NCBI GenBank assembly: GCA_013284265.1
Contig: JABTBR010000011.1
Location: 62,001 to 126,000 of the forward strand
DNA: 64,000 nucleotides
Source of the DNA: Oxalobacteraceae bacterium
Lineage (GTDB): Bacteria; Pseudomonadota; Gammaproteobacteria; Burkholderiales; Burkholderiaceae_D
Direction of reading: 5' to 3'
Shown: in pieces, positions 43,445 to 52,829 of the stretch
Layout: each line of letters opens with the position of its first letter
How positions within the stretch are numbered: position 1 is the stretch's first letter
Position numbers and translations under genes: made by a program
Notes under the pieces: generated by a model
Seen by the model: only the letters and a program-made list of their open reading frames with translations
What the model was told of the DNA's origin: nothing
Database searches by the model: none

Positions 43445-44560
43445 TCAGAAAATAAAGTCAGCGACCACGCTGACCAGCGTGACGCGCCCGCCGCGCGGGG
43501 TACCGGCCACGACATTTTGCAAAGTGCCGTAGGAGTTGTCGCCAAGATGCAGCTGGTCCAGTTGCAGCTTCAGGTCGATATTGCGCGCCAGATCCCAGCG
43601 CACGCCGGCGGCATAACTGTGTTGCGCCACCGGTGCGGAAGCCGTCACGGACAAGGGACGCAGCTCGGCCACGGTCAGATACGGCGCAAAGACATCGAAG
43701 CGGGCCCCGGCCGTCACATACCAGGCGGCGCGGATCGCCTTGATGCCATTGCCGTCGTAATTGACCGCCTTGACCCATTCCGCCGAGGAGAACCACGGCC
43801 CCGGATCGAAGCTTGCGCCCAGCGACATGAACTTGCCCAGTGGCGGATTCTGGTTATCGACATGGCGCTCCTGGTAAGCCGCGTGCAAGGTCAGCGCGCC
43901 GCGTTCCAACCTGTCGAAGATACCGCGCACGGCGGTCGAATGGACATCGATGCCGCGCGTATTGGTCACCGTGCGCTTGCCATACAGGAGCGTCACGGTG
44001 TTGCTGATGTCGCCAAAATGGCTGCGATAGGCCATGTCCACGCCGTCGCTGTCGCGCAAGGCCAGCAGGCGATAGACTTCGGTTGGCGGCCGCGCCGTGA
44101 TATTGCTATAGCCAATCTTGCGCGAGTCTGACGCCAGGAAGCTGGCCAGGGCGATGCGCCCTACCCGCACGCTGAAGTCCGGGCTAAAGGCATATTTGAC
44201 ATTGGCCCAGTTGACGATGGGCGTAAAGGTGTTGTCCGAACGGTACTCGGACACCAGTTGCAGCACCGCGGACCAGTGCGGCGTGAAATTCGCCGTCAGC
44301 TGCACGCCGAGCCGGCTGTCAACATCGGCGCTCCAGTCGCGGTTGCGGCCTGCGCCCTTGGGCTGCAAATTATCGAACACGAAATCGCCCCGGCTTTCGC
44401 TCGAGTGCACCGCTCCCAGCGTGCCAAAGCCGTTAATGGCCAGCAATGGCCGCACCGGATCCTCAGGCGCGGCCGCGCGCGCCGGCGGGGCTGCCATCGC
44501 CAGGACCAGCACCTGCGAGCAAACCGACATGATCGTGGATACCTTCGTGAGGCCTGGCAT
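43445..44560 (-). CDS. Porin-like outer-membrane protein
   Basis: A 371-residue beta-barrel with a signal peptide ending near ARAAA, alternating hydrophobic strands throughout and a terminal Phe (VVADFIF). The first strand carries LLAINGFGTLGAVHSSE, as in trimeric porin-like proteins of this group. It probably allows passive entry of a solute not evident from the sequence. It is paired with the small PstS-like gene downstream. A later start at an internal ATG (about 44530) is possible. Confidence 0.75.
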   Translation of the reverse strand: MPGLTKVSTIMSVCSQVLVLAMAAPPARAAAPEDPVRPLLAINGFGTLGAVHSSESRGDFVFDNLQPKGAGRNRDWSADVDSRLGVQLTANFTPHWSAVLQLVSEYRSDNTFTPIVNWANVKYAFSPDFSVRVGRIALASFLASDSRKIGYSNITARPPTEVYRLLALRDSDGVDMAYRSHFGDISNTVTLLYGKRTVTNTRGIDVHSTAVRGIFDRLERGALTLHAAYQERHVDNQNPPLGKFMSLGASFDPGPWFSSAEWVKAVNYDGNGIKAIRAAWYVTAGARFDVFAPYLTVAELRPLSVTASAPVAQHSYAAGVRWDLARNIDLKLQLDQLHLGDNSYGTLQNVVAGTPRGGRVTLVSVVADFIF

Positions 44561-44591
44561 GCGAAGTCCTAAGGTGCGCGGCGCGATGGAG

Positions 44592-45374
44592 TCATTCTAG
44601 GTAGCGATTGAGCAACTTGTCCAGTTCTTTAGTCTTTTCCAGTGCCGCCAAGCCACGGTTCAGCTGCTCCAGCAAGGCCGCCGAATTGCCCGAACCGGAG
44701 GCCACGCCAAAATACAGGGTGCGCGTGGGCGAACCGGGCAAAGGCTTGCTGACGAGCGTGCCATCGACCAGCAAGGTGCGCAGCTTGGGGTTGATCAGGT
44801 ACTGGCCCGCCATGGTCTCCCTGCTGTCAATAAACAGATCGCAACGGCCCAGATGCAGTTTTTGGATCAATTGTTCATAGCCGGCGGTGGTGCCGCGGTC
44901 GACCATTTGCGTGTCGATGCCGAAGGCTTCGAAGCGATAGCCTCCCAGGCCGCACAGATGGTATTTCCGCACGTCGCTCAGTTGCGCGAGATCGAGCCCC
45001 TGCGGCCGCGCGCGCCGCGAATAGAAATACACATTGTGCATCGTGAAGTACGGCATGCTGACCCGCAGCTCACTGGCCTTTGCATCGGCCAGTCCGATGT
45101 TGATCGCCAGTTCAATGCGGTGGTCGGCCACCATCGCCAGGCAGCGCGCCCAAGGCAGCAGCACCACGTTCAGGTCCCAACCATGCTTGCGGCCTATCTG
45201 CCGCAGCAGATCGACGCTGACCCCGACGATATGGTCGCCTTTGCCGCCAGCAGTCCTTTCGGCATACGCGAAGGGAGGCATCTCCGCCTGGTCGGCGCAG
45301 GCTTGCAGCGTCGTTGCCCCGGCCGAACAACAGCTCAGGCAAAGTAACAACATGAGGGTACGGCCATGATGCAT
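44592..45374 (-). CDS. Family 3 solute-binding-like periplasmic protein
   Basis: A 260-residue exported protein of the SBP_bac_3 type: hydrophobic signal (LMLLLCLSCCSAGA), then CADQAEMPPFAYAE, GVSVDLLRQIGRKHGW and YFTMHNVYFYSRRA. Stand-alone members in these bacteria often bind amino acids or act as sensory input. No permease or ATPase gene is nearby. ATG 45374 is chosen because it places the signal sequence at the start; longer starts at 45410 and 45494 have no ribosome site. Confidence 0.72.
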   Translation of the reverse strand: MHHGRTLMLLLCLSCCSAGATTLQACADQAEMPPFAYAERTAGGKGDHIVGVSVDLLRQIGRKHGWDLNVVLLPWARCLAMVADHRIELAINIGLADAKASELRVSMPYFTMHNVYFYSRRARPQGLDLAQLSDVRKYHLCGLGGYRFEAFGIDTQMVDRGTTAGYEQLIQKLHLGRCDLFIDSRETMAGQYLINPKLRTLLVDGTLVSKPLPGSPTRTLYFGVASGSGNSAALLEQLNRGLAALEKTKELDKLLNRYLE

Positions 45375-45598
45375 ATATTGGCGTCTCGGATTGTTGCGGG
45401 CGTCAGCCATTCTAACAAAACACCTCACCCATTGCGCCTGGGAACTACATTTATATCGCCCGACCGATATCAATTTACATAGACTGCGATACAAGGTTTG
45501 ATATTAGACAAGCAAAATTATCTCGGAGATACTTATGGGCACCTGAAAAATCAGGGCGCCGACCGCCAGCAGGCGGCGGACCATAAAGGAGACTCTGT

Positions 45599-47095
45599 AT
45601 GCCGATTCAAATCAAACGCGGCGTTGCCGCTGCATTGCTCGCCGGCGGCGTCAGCGCCTTGGCCACGCTGGGCCTCAGCGCCCCTGCCAGCGCCGCGTCG
45701 ACCACCTTCATCAATCCAGTCGGACCGGCCACCCAGTCATCGGCCGATCCGTATGTGATGCGCCACAGCGATGGCTATTACTACTTCGTCTCCACCTCCC
45801 CCAACTGGGACAAGCTGGAGCTGCGCAAATCCGCCAGCCTGTCCGGCGTCGGCGCGGGCAGCGTGGTGACGGTATTTACCAAATCGGCGGCGGCCTGCAG
45901 CGGCAACAACTGCACCAGCAACGAGGTCTGGGCACCGGAGATCAACTACATCAACGGCGCCTGGTATATCTACTTCTCCGCCGCCGGCAGCGATGGCCAG
46001 CACCGCGTATTTGCCATCAAGAACAGCAACGCCGATCCCATGACCGGCAGCTTCGGCGCGCCGGTCAAAGTGGCCGATAGCGAAGACGCCTGGGCCATCG
46101 ACCAGACCGTGGCCACCATCAATGGCCAGCTATATATGGCGTGGTCCGATATTTCCGGCGGCCAGCCGCAACGCATCAAGATCGCCAAGATGAGCAGCCC
46201 CACCGCCATCATCGGCAAGGGCAGCATCATCTCCACGCCTACCTACGATTGGGAAAAGATCGGCGCCGGCGTCAATGAAGGCCCGCAGTTCATCGTCCAC
46301 AATAGCAAGGTACACCTGAGTATTTCGGCCAGCGGCTGCTGGACCGACGACTACAAACTTGGCCTGCTCAGTGCCAACCTGACGGCCGACCTGACCAACG
46401 CGGCCAACTGGAGCAAGCGTTCCACGCCGATTCTGGAAAAAGGTAATGGCGCCTTCGGACCTGGCCACAATGGCTTCGTGAAGTCTCCCGACGGCACCGA
46501 GGACTGGGTGGTCTATCACGCCAATCCGGCCACAGGACAAGGCTGCGGCAATTCGCGCACCACGCGCATTCAGAAGATCACCTGGAGCGGCGACGTGCCG
46601 GTGATCGGCGCGCCAACCAAAGCTGGCACGGCGGTGACGCGTCCATCGGGCGAAGGCACGGGCAACATCTACTACCGCCTGCGCAACCAGGCCAGCGGCA
46701 AGGTAATGAGCATCGACCGCGCGGCCACGGCGGCGAACGGCGCGGCGATCTGGCAGTACACCAATGTCAACAACACGGATCAACTGTGGACGCTCGATCC
46801 GGTGGGAAGCGGCTATTTCAAACTGACCACCGCCTTCAATGGCAACGTCGCCGACGTGTATAACTTCAGCACGGCGCCGGGCGTGTATGTGAAGTCCTAT
46901 CCCTACATCGCCACCACCAACCAGCAGTGGATCTTGCTGCCGACCGACACCCAATACTACAAGGTTCAAAACAAGAACAGCGGCTTGATGCTGGACGTGA
47001 AGGACGGCAGCCTGCTTGACGGCGGCATCATCCAGCAATGGACCGATAATAATCTGGCGCCGCAACGCTGGCTGATGGAGCGCGCCACCAACTGA
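45599..47095 (+). CDS. GH43 glycoside hydrolase with ricin-type lectin domain
   Basis: A 498-residue secreted enzyme. After a signal peptide (cut near PASAA), residues about 35-340 form a five-bladed GH43 fold: SADPYVMR with the catalytic-base Asp, DAWAIDQTV, and GAGVNEGPQFI with the likely acid Glu. Residues about 355-497 are a ricin-B/CBM13-like domain (YYRLRNQASGKVMSID, NTDQLWTLDP, IIQQWTDNNLAPQRW). It probably cleaves arabinan or arabinoxylan side chains from plant material. AAAGGAG precedes the ATG; a small GC hairpin lies in the leader. Confidence 0.88.
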   Translation: MPIQIKRGVAAALLAGGVSALATLGLSAPASAASTTFINPVGPATQSSADPYVMRHSDGYYYFVSTSPNWDKLELRKSASLSGVGAGSVVTVFTKSAAACSGNNCTSNEVWAPEINYINGAWYIYFSAAGSDGQHRVFAIKNSNADPMTGSFGAPVKVADSEDAWAIDQTVATINGQLYMAWSDISGGQPQRIKIAKMSSPTAIIGKGSIISTPTYDWEKIGAGVNEGPQFIVHNSKVHLSISASGCWTDDYKLGLLSANLTADLTNAANWSKRSTPILEKGNGAFGPGHNGFVKSPDGTEDWVVYHANPATGQGCGNSRTTRIQKITWSGDVPVIGAPTKAGTAVTRPSGEGTGNIYYRLRNQASGKVMSIDRAATAANGAAIWQYTNVNNTDQLWTLDPVGSGYFKLTTAFNGNVADVYNFSTAPGVYVKSYPYIATTNQQWILLPTDTQYYKVQNKNSGLMLDVKDGSLLDGGIIQQWTDNNLAPQRWLMERATN

Positions 47096-47126
47096 TAGCG
47101 GCCTTCCAATCAGCACGCAGTAAAGC

Positions 47127-47166
47127 AAAAAAAGCCAGGCAGGACAAAGTCCTCCCCGGCTTTTCT
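47127..47166. terminator. Bidirectional rho-independent terminator
   Basis: AAAAGCC (47130) pairs with GGCTTTT (47158), with an inner AGGAC/GTCCT stem around an AAA loop. A-run on the left and T-run on the right give both the GH43 gene and the convergent PEP-CTERM gene a classic stem and U-tract. Confidence 0.85.
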
Positions 47167-47186
47167 TAAGTAGATCCTCGCGCGTA

Positions 47187-47780
47187 TCAGGCTTTGCGCT
47201 GCTTGCGGCGTGCCGCGAACGCCATCAGGCCCAGACCGGCGCCCAGCATGGCGTAGGTTTCCGGTTCCGGCACGGCGCTGCCGAAGGCCTGGAATTCCGA
47301 CACGGAGAACGCGCCATCACCGCCCACCGCGGTGATCATGAAGGCACTGGCGAGCACCGGCGCGCCAAGCGCCGCGCTGCCGTAATCCATACCCACGGAG
47401 CGGTGCGGCGAGATCGTGACCAGATCGTGCCAGACATTGGCGGTGTCGCGGTATTGGACGCGGTAGTCGTCGTTATTGTCGGCCTGCAGATACAGGCTGT
47501 TGACGGAAGCAGCCTGCAGCAGGTCGATGGTGACCGAGTCGGCGCCGTAGGAGCCGGTCCAGTACACGGTGCCGAGATTCCATTGGGTATTCGTTGGCAG
47601 GAACAGTCCGTCGGTCACGCTGGACGGAGCCGCCAGGACGCCGTCGCCCCAGCCAGGGGATTGGCCGATGCCGGAACCGGCCACGGTGACGGTGCCGTTC
47701 AAGGCGACGTTGGTGTCCGCAAAGGCGCTACCTGCGGCGGCCAGACATGTCAGTGCGATCGCTATCGTTTTCTTCATCAT
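47187..47780 (-). CDS. PEP-CTERM protein with F5/8 C-like domain
   Basis: A 197-residue exported protein. A signal peptide (cut near GSAFA) is followed by a galactose-binding-like, F5/8 type C sandwich (NVALNGTVTVAGSG, SLYLQADNNDDYRVQYRD). The C-terminus is a textbook PEP-CTERM tail, VPEPETYAMLGAGLGLMAFA then basic RRKQRK, which exosortase processes for surface display. It implies that an exosortase system exists elsewhere in the genome. GGAGAT precedes the ATG. Confidence 0.88.
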   Translation of the reverse strand: MMKKTIAIALTCLAAAGSAFADTNVALNGTVTVAGSGIGQSPGWGDGVLAAPSSVTDGLFLPTNTQWNLGTVYWTGSYGADSVTIDLLQAASVNSLYLQADNNDDYRVQYRDTANVWHDLVTISPHRSVGMDYGSAALGAPVLASAFMITAVGGDGAFSVSEFQAFGSAVPEPETYAMLGAGLGLMAFAARRKQRKA

Positions 47781-47930
47781 TCTTATCTCCTGAATGGATG
47801 TGCTGAAATTTTTGCAATGTTAATTATCAATGCAATCAAGACAACATGTCCAATAGACATTCTCTTCAGGAGCGACGAGTCAAATAAACTTTACCATTTC
47901 GACTACAAAAACAACAAGACGCCAGCGGGA

Positions 47931-48818
47931 TCAGCCCTTGACGGCTGCGGGCTGGCTGAAGGCCAGCACTGCCCAGGTCGCGAGCACGAAGGGCAAGGTG
48001 AAATACGGCAGGCCGCTCGCACCAATGCCCAGACACAGCAGGCTGGCGACGCCGGCGCCGAGCAGGCGCAGCGCCCAGTGGCGGCGATGCTCGTGCAAGG
48101 CCAGCATCACCAGCACCGCATTGGCGCCGATGCCGGTGGCTTGAGCACCGAAGCCTGCGCCAGGCAGCAGCAGTTCGCCACCGAAGGCGAAGGCCCAGGC
48201 ACCCAGTGCGCCGCCCAGCGCCCACATGGCCATATGCCAGCGATGCAGGGCCAGCGCGGCCCACATCAGCATGCCCAGCGGGGCCAGGCTGATGAAGCTG
48301 ACCTGGCCGAAGGCGCAGGACATGTAGACCAGTGGCGCTTCCAGGCAGTTGGCTGGGGTCTCCGTTAGCTCCTGCAAGCCGAAAGCCGGTCCATAGACGC
48401 GGGCCAGCCACATCACCACCACGAACTGGAAAGTCAGCACCGGCAGGCGCGCGTTGCGCAGCGCATGGGTCAGCAAGGCGCTGAGTACGGCGGCGAAGGC
48501 GATCCAGGCCAGCAGCGCGGGCGTGGTCTGATAGAAGGCGCTCAGGCCGATGCCGCTCAGGGCGGCGTTGAAGGAGTACAGGCCGAGTTGACGCCGCTCT
48601 TCCGGGAAGCCGGCGGCATAGGCGGTGGCCGAGGCGATGCACACGCCAAGCAGGCAGCCCAGTGCCAACATGGGGCGGCTCATGTACAGGGAGAGCAGGA
48701 AGACCAGTCCGAATAAAGGGGTGGTCTGGAAATAGATCTGGCCGATACCGGCCAGTTGGCCATGCATGAAGGTGGGGATGGCGCTGCGGCGCGCGGGCGC
48801 GGGGAGATGAGATTGCAT
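47931..48818 (-). CDS. Urea transporter (UT family)
   Basis: A 295-residue inner-membrane channel of the UT family. The two repeats each carry the selectivity signature: GLYSFNAALSGIGL in the first half and, late, SGLPYFTLPFVLATW. About ten membrane helices. It passes urea down its gradient. Here it lies next to the purine and glyoxylate genes, so it may export or reclaim the urea released from ureidoglycolate, although no urease gene is in the window. Confidence 0.85.
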   Translation of the reverse strand: MQSHLPAPARRSAIPTFMHGQLAGIGQIYFQTTPLFGLVFLLSLYMSRPMLALGCLLGVCIASATAYAAGFPEERRQLGLYSFNAALSGIGLSAFYQTTPALLAWIAFAAVLSALLTHALRNARLPVLTFQFVVVMWLARVYGPAFGLQELTETPANCLEAPLVYMSCAFGQVSFISLAPLGMLMWAALALHRWHMAMWALGGALGAWAFAFGGELLLPGAGFGAQATGIGANAVLVMLALHEHRRHWALRLLGAGVASLLCLGIGASGLPYFTLPFVLATWAVLAFSQPAAVKG

Positions 48819-48888
48819 GGGGATGGGGGGAAGGAGAATGCTTACTTGGCGGGCCGAAAATGCCTACTTGGCGGGCCGCCGGCAAACT

Positions 48889-48959
48889 TTAAAACCCACG
48901 GCGCAACCCTGGGGTACGACCCGGCGGGTCGTACCCCGGCTCTTTGCCGTGGGTTTTAA
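48889..48959. repeat. REP-like palindromic element, core variant B
   Basis: Outer arms identical to the 27017 copy (TTAAAACCCACGGC / GCCGTGGGTTTTAA) with inner stem GGGGTACGACCC / GGGTCGTACCCC, as in the 31268 copy. It lies after the end of pyk and before the urea transporter gene. A 14-bp direct repeat, TACTTGGCGGGCCG, sits just left of it at 48843 and 48865. Confidence 0.9.
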
Positions 48960-49014
48960 GGGTGTCGGGGGCGCGCTAAGGTAAGGGCACCCCTTGGAAC
49001 CCAAGGCGAATAAC

Positions 49015-50451
49015 TTACGCGGCGTCGGCCTGCTCTGGCCAGATCTGCGCGATCCGCAGCAGGTTGGTGCTGCCCGGCTGGCCGAATGGCACGCCGGCGG
49101 TGATGGCGATCTGGTCGCCCGCCTTGCCGAAGCCTTCTTTCAACGCTGCCTGGCAGGCCGCTGCGACCATGCGGTCGACATTGCGTACTTCTTGGCTGAC
49201 GGTCGAATGCACACCCCAGGCCAGCGCCAGGCGACGCGCGGTCGACAGGTTGGGCGTGATGGACAGGATCGGTGCCGATGGACGCTCACGGGCCGCGCGC
49301 AGGCTGGTGTGGCCCGAGGTGGTGTAGGTCACGGTGGCGACCGCGCCGACAATCGCCGATACGTCGCGCAGCGCCGAACAGATCGCGTCACCGCTGTTTG
49401 GCATCGGGGCCTGGTTCTGCGCGTCGATCATCTGACGATACAGCGGATCTTTTTCCACTTCGGCGATGATGCGGCTCATGATCGTTACTGCTTCGATCGG
49501 ATAGGCACCGCTGGCCGATTCGGCCGACAGCATTACGGCATCGGCGCCGTCGTAGATGGCGCTGGCCACGTCTGACGCTTCGGCACGGGTTGGCACCGGC
49601 GACGAGATCATCGATTCCAGCATCTGGGTGGCGATGACGATAGGCTTACCGGCCTTGCGGCAGGCACGCAGAATACGCTTCTGCACGCCAGGTACGCTTT
49701 CCGGCGGAATTTCCACGCCCAGGTCGCCACGGGCAACCATGATCGCGTCGGAGACGGCGACGATGGCGTCCAGTGCGTCCAGCGCGGCCGGTTTTTCCAG
49801 CTTGGCCAGCAGCGACGCGCGGTTACCCACGATGGCGCGGGCCTGCACCAGATCTTCCGGACGCTGTACGAACGACAGTGCGATCCAGTCGGCGCCCATT
49901 TCCAGCGCGAAGTCCAGATCACGCAGATCTTTTTCGGTCAGCGCCGGAATCGGCAGCACCACGTCGGGCACGTTCACACCCTTGCGGTCGGACAGCACAC
50001 CGCCCGCAACCACGCGGGTGCGGATGTTGCGGCCATCGCTGCCCAGTACCGCCAGACGCAGCTTGCCGTCATCGAGCAGCAGCGACTGGCCGGCGCCTAT
50101 GACTTCAAACAGTTCCGGGTGCGGCAGGCAGACGCGCTTGGAGGTACCCGGGGTTGGATCGCGGTCGAGGGTGAACTCGGTACCGGCTTCCAGCATGACT
50201 TTACCTTCGGCGAACTGGCCTACGCGCAGTTTTGGACCTTGCAGGTCGGCCAGAATGGCGATAGGACGGCCCAGATTGCGTTCGATTTCACGCACGATAT
50301 TGCAGCGGGCCTGATGGTCCTGGTGGGTACCGTGGCTGAAATTGAAACGGAATACATCCGCTCCCGCTTCGAACAGCGCCTGAATGGCTTCCTTGCTGCT
50401 GCTGGCTGGGCCGAGTGTGGCTACGATTTTGGCCTGGCGTTGACGTCGCAT
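49015..50451 (-). CDS. pyk: Pyruvate kinase
   Basis: Converts phosphoenolpyruvate and ADP to pyruvate and ATP. 478 residues with RQAKIVATLGPASSS at the start, the catalytic segment VMVARGDLGVEIPPE and the IATQMLESMI motif, normal for family members. It is last in the gcl-hyi-glxR-glycerate kinase run (71-bp gap), finishing conversion of glyoxylate carbon to pyruvate once enolase acts on 2-phosphoglycerate. AAGGGGAT precedes the ATG. Confidence 0.95.
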   Translation of the reverse strand: MRRQRQAKIVATLGPASSSKEAIQALFEAGADVFRFNFSHGTHQDHQARCNIVREIERNLGRPIAILADLQGPKLRVGQFAEGKVMLEAGTEFTLDRDPTPGTSKRVCLPHPELFEVIGAGQSLLLDDGKLRLAVLGSDGRNIRTRVVAGGVLSDRKGVNVPDVVLPIPALTEKDLRDLDFALEMGADWIALSFVQRPEDLVQARAIVGNRASLLAKLEKPAALDALDAIVAVSDAIMVARGDLGVEIPPESVPGVQKRILRACRKAGKPIVIATQMLESMISSPVPTRAEASDVASAIYDGADAVMLSAESASGAYPIEAVTIMSRIIAEVEKDPLYRQMIDAQNQAPMPNSGDAICSALRDVSAIVGAVATVTYTTSGHTSLRAARERPSAPILSITPNLSTARRLALAWGVHSTVSQEVRNVDRMVAAACQAALKEGFGKAGDQIAITAGVPFGQPGSTNLLRIAQIWPEQADAA

Positions 50452-50522
50452 GTGATCCCCTTTGTTATAGTGTGTCGGTATTACGAACTACGAACTGCGG
50501 ACTGAATGTTGCGTATCGCTGA

Positions 50523-51791
50523 CTACAGAACCAGCACGGCGCGGAAGTCGTTGACGTTGGTGCGGGTAGGACCGCTGACCACCAGGTCGTTGAGCGCGTT
50601 GAAGAATCCATAGCCATCGTTATTTTCAAGCAGGGTCTTGGCGCGCAGGCCCTGCGTTTCGGCGCGGGCCAGCGAATCCGGAGCGTAGACCGCGCCGGCG
50701 TTGTCCTCGGAACCGTCGATGCCGTCGGTGTCGCAGGCGATCGCGTGGATGTTCTCGTGGCCGTCGAGGGCCACCGCGAGGCTGAGCAGGAACTCGGCGT
50801 TACGACCGCCACGGCCCTTGCCGCGCACCGTCACGGTGGTTTCGCCACCGGAGATGATCACGCATGGGCGCTGGAACGGCTGGCCGCGGGTGGCAACCTG
50901 GCGGGCCATGGCCGCGTGCACAATTGCCACGTCGCGCGATTCGCCTTCGATGCCGTCGGACAGAATGTATGGGGTGATGCCGGTCTTGGTGGCAAAGGCC
51001 GCCGCCGCTTCCAGCGCATCTTGTGCGATGGCGATAACGTGGTGCTCATTGCGGGCAAAGCGCGGATCGTTTGGCTTCGGCGTTTCGCCGGCGCCGGTTT
51101 CCAGGTGTTCGCGCACGCTGCCAGGGATTTCGATACCGTATTTCACCAGCACGGCCAAGGCATCGGCGCAGGTGGTGGCGTCCGGCAGCGTAGGACCGCT
51201 GGCGATGATGCCAGGATCGTCGCCGGGAACGTCGGAGATCAGCAGCGTGACGACGCGTGCCGGTGCGCAGGCCAGCGCCAGACGGCCGCCCTTGATGGCC
51301 GACAGGTGCTTGCGCACGCAATTCATTTCGGAGATCGCCGCACCGCTTTTCAGCAAGGCGCGGTTGATCTGTTGTTTCTGTTCCAGCGTGATGCCGGCAG
51401 CGGGCAGCGCCAGCAGCGAAGAACCGCCGCCGGAGATCAGGCACAGGACCAGATCGTTTTCGGTCAGGCCCTTGACCATTTCCATCATGCGGCCGGCCGC
51501 TGCGCGCCCTGCTTCGTCAGGAACCGGATGAGACGCTTCGATCACTTCGATGCGCTGGCAGTCGGCGCCGTGGTCGTAACGCGTGACCACCATGCCCGAC
51601 AGCTCGCCCTTCCAGTGCTTCTCCACCGCGCGCGCCATGGCGGCGGCGCCCTTGCCGGCGCCGATGACCAGCGTGCGGCCGTTTACTGGCGGTTCCGGCA
51701 GGAAGGCAGGCAGACATTTTTCGGCGCTGACGGCGTCCACTGCGCTGCCGTACAGGTCGAGCAAGAATTGGCGGGGGTTCAGGGTACTCAT
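50523..51791 (-). CDS. ttuD: Glycerate 2-kinase, type II (MOFRL family)
   Basis: Phosphorylates D-glycerate to 2-phosphoglycerate; the family is often mislabelled hydroxypyruvate reductase. 422 residues from ATG 51791: VIGAGKGAAAMARAVE near 45, LCLISGGGSSLLALPA, the MNCVRKHLSAIKGGRLA segment and a C-terminal MOFRL domain with GGRNAEFLLSLA and DTDGIDGSED. It follows the tartronate semialdehyde reductase gene in the same direction. Confidence 0.92.
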   Translation of the reverse strand: MSTLNPRQFLLDLYGSAVDAVSAEKCLPAFLPEPPVNGRTLVIGAGKGAAAMARAVEKHWKGELSGMVVTRYDHGADCQRIEVIEASHPVPDEAGRAAAGRMMEMVKGLTENDLVLCLISGGGSSLLALPAAGITLEQKQQINRALLKSGAAISEMNCVRKHLSAIKGGRLALACAPARVVTLLISDVPGDDPGIIASGPTLPDATTCADALAVLVKYGIEIPGSVREHLETGAGETPKPNDPRFARNEHHVIAIAQDALEAAAAFATKTGITPYILSDGIEGESRDVAIVHAAMARQVATRGQPFQRPCVIISGGETTVTVRGKGRGGRNAEFLLSLAVALDGHENIHAIACDTDGIDGSEDNAGAVYAPDSLARAETQGLRAKTLLENNDGYGFFNALNDLVVSGPTRTNVNDFRAVLVL

Positions 51792-51887
51792 CCGGGTACT
51801 TTCTAAATAAAAAAAATGTGGCGGCGTCAGGCAAGAGGGAGTCAATGCCGCCACATTGGGGGAAACGGTTCTACGAATGCGCTGAGA

Positions 51888-52775
51888 TTAAGCCTCGGCG
51901 ATCTGGTGATTGGACATGATTTCGATCGCGCGGCACAGGGCCGAGTGATCCATCCCGCCCAGACCGTTGGCGGTCGCGGCGTTCATCAGTTCCTGGGTCA
52001 TGGCGGTGTTCGGCAGCGACACGCCCATGGCCTTGGCGCCTTGCAGTGCCAGGTTCAGATCCTTCTGGTGCAGTTCGATGCGGAAGCCTGGGTTGAAGGT
52101 ACGCTTGACCATGCGGTCGCCGTGTACTTCCAGGATGCGCGAGTTGGCGAAACCGCCCATCAGCGCTTCACGCACTTTGGCAGGATCGGCGCCGGCTTTC
52201 GATGCGAACAGCAGAGCTTCAGCAACAGCCTGGATGTTCAGTGCAACGATGATCTGGTTGGCCACCTTGGTGGTCTGGCCGTCGCCGTTACCGCCTACCA
52301 GGGTGATGTTCTTGCCCATCAGTTCGAACAGTGGCTTGACGATGTCGAAGGCAGCTTGCGAACCGCCGACCATGATGGTCAGCGATGCGGCTTTGGCGCC
52401 AACTTCGCCGCCCGATACTGGCGCGTCCAGGTATTCGCAATCGAGCGCATTGATTTTGCGGGCGAATTTCTTGGTTTCGATCGGGGAGATCGAGCTCATG
52501 TCGACCACGATCGAACGCGGACGCAGGCCTTCAGCAACGCCTTTTTCACCGAACATAGCTGCTTCGACGTGCGGGGTGTCCGGCACCATGATGATGATGA
52601 TGTCAGCGCGCATCGCCACTTCGGCAGCCGAAGTGCAAACAGTCGCACCGGCTTCGATCAGCGCGAACGGTGGGTTCTTGATGTCGTGCAGGTACAGCTT
52701 GTGACCGCCAGCCAGCAGGTGCTGTGCCATTGGGGCGCCCATGATACCCAAACCAATAAAGCCAACTCTAGACAT
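51888..52775 (-). CDS. glxR: Tartronate semialdehyde reductase
   Basis: Reduces tartronate semialdehyde (2-hydroxy-3-oxopropionate) to D-glycerate with NAD(P)H. 295 residues: N-terminal Rossmann motif VGFIGLGIMGAPMA, DAPVSGGEVGAKAASLTIMV with the beta-hydroxyacid dehydrogenase signature, and the catalytic Lys in GDGQTTKVANQI. AAAGGAAAA precedes the ATG. It acts directly after Gcl, encoded in the same run. Confidence 0.93.
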   Translation of the reverse strand: MSRVGFIGLGIMGAPMAQHLLAGGHKLYLHDIKNPPFALIEAGATVCTSAAEVAMRADIIIIMVPDTPHVEAAMFGEKGVAEGLRPRSIVVDMSSISPIETKKFARKINALDCEYLDAPVSGGEVGAKAASLTIMVGGSQAAFDIVKPLFELMGKNITLVGGNGDGQTTKVANQIIVALNIQAVAEALLFASKAGADPAKVREALMGGFANSRILEVHGDRMVKRTFNPGFRIELHQKDLNLALQGAKAMGVSLPNTAMTQELMNAATANGLGGMDHSALCRAIEIMSNHQIAEA

Positions 52776-52829
52776 GATCTTTTCCTTTAAATTTGTATTC
52801 TGTAGTGTGTTTAAACAGCTCGTTACTAA

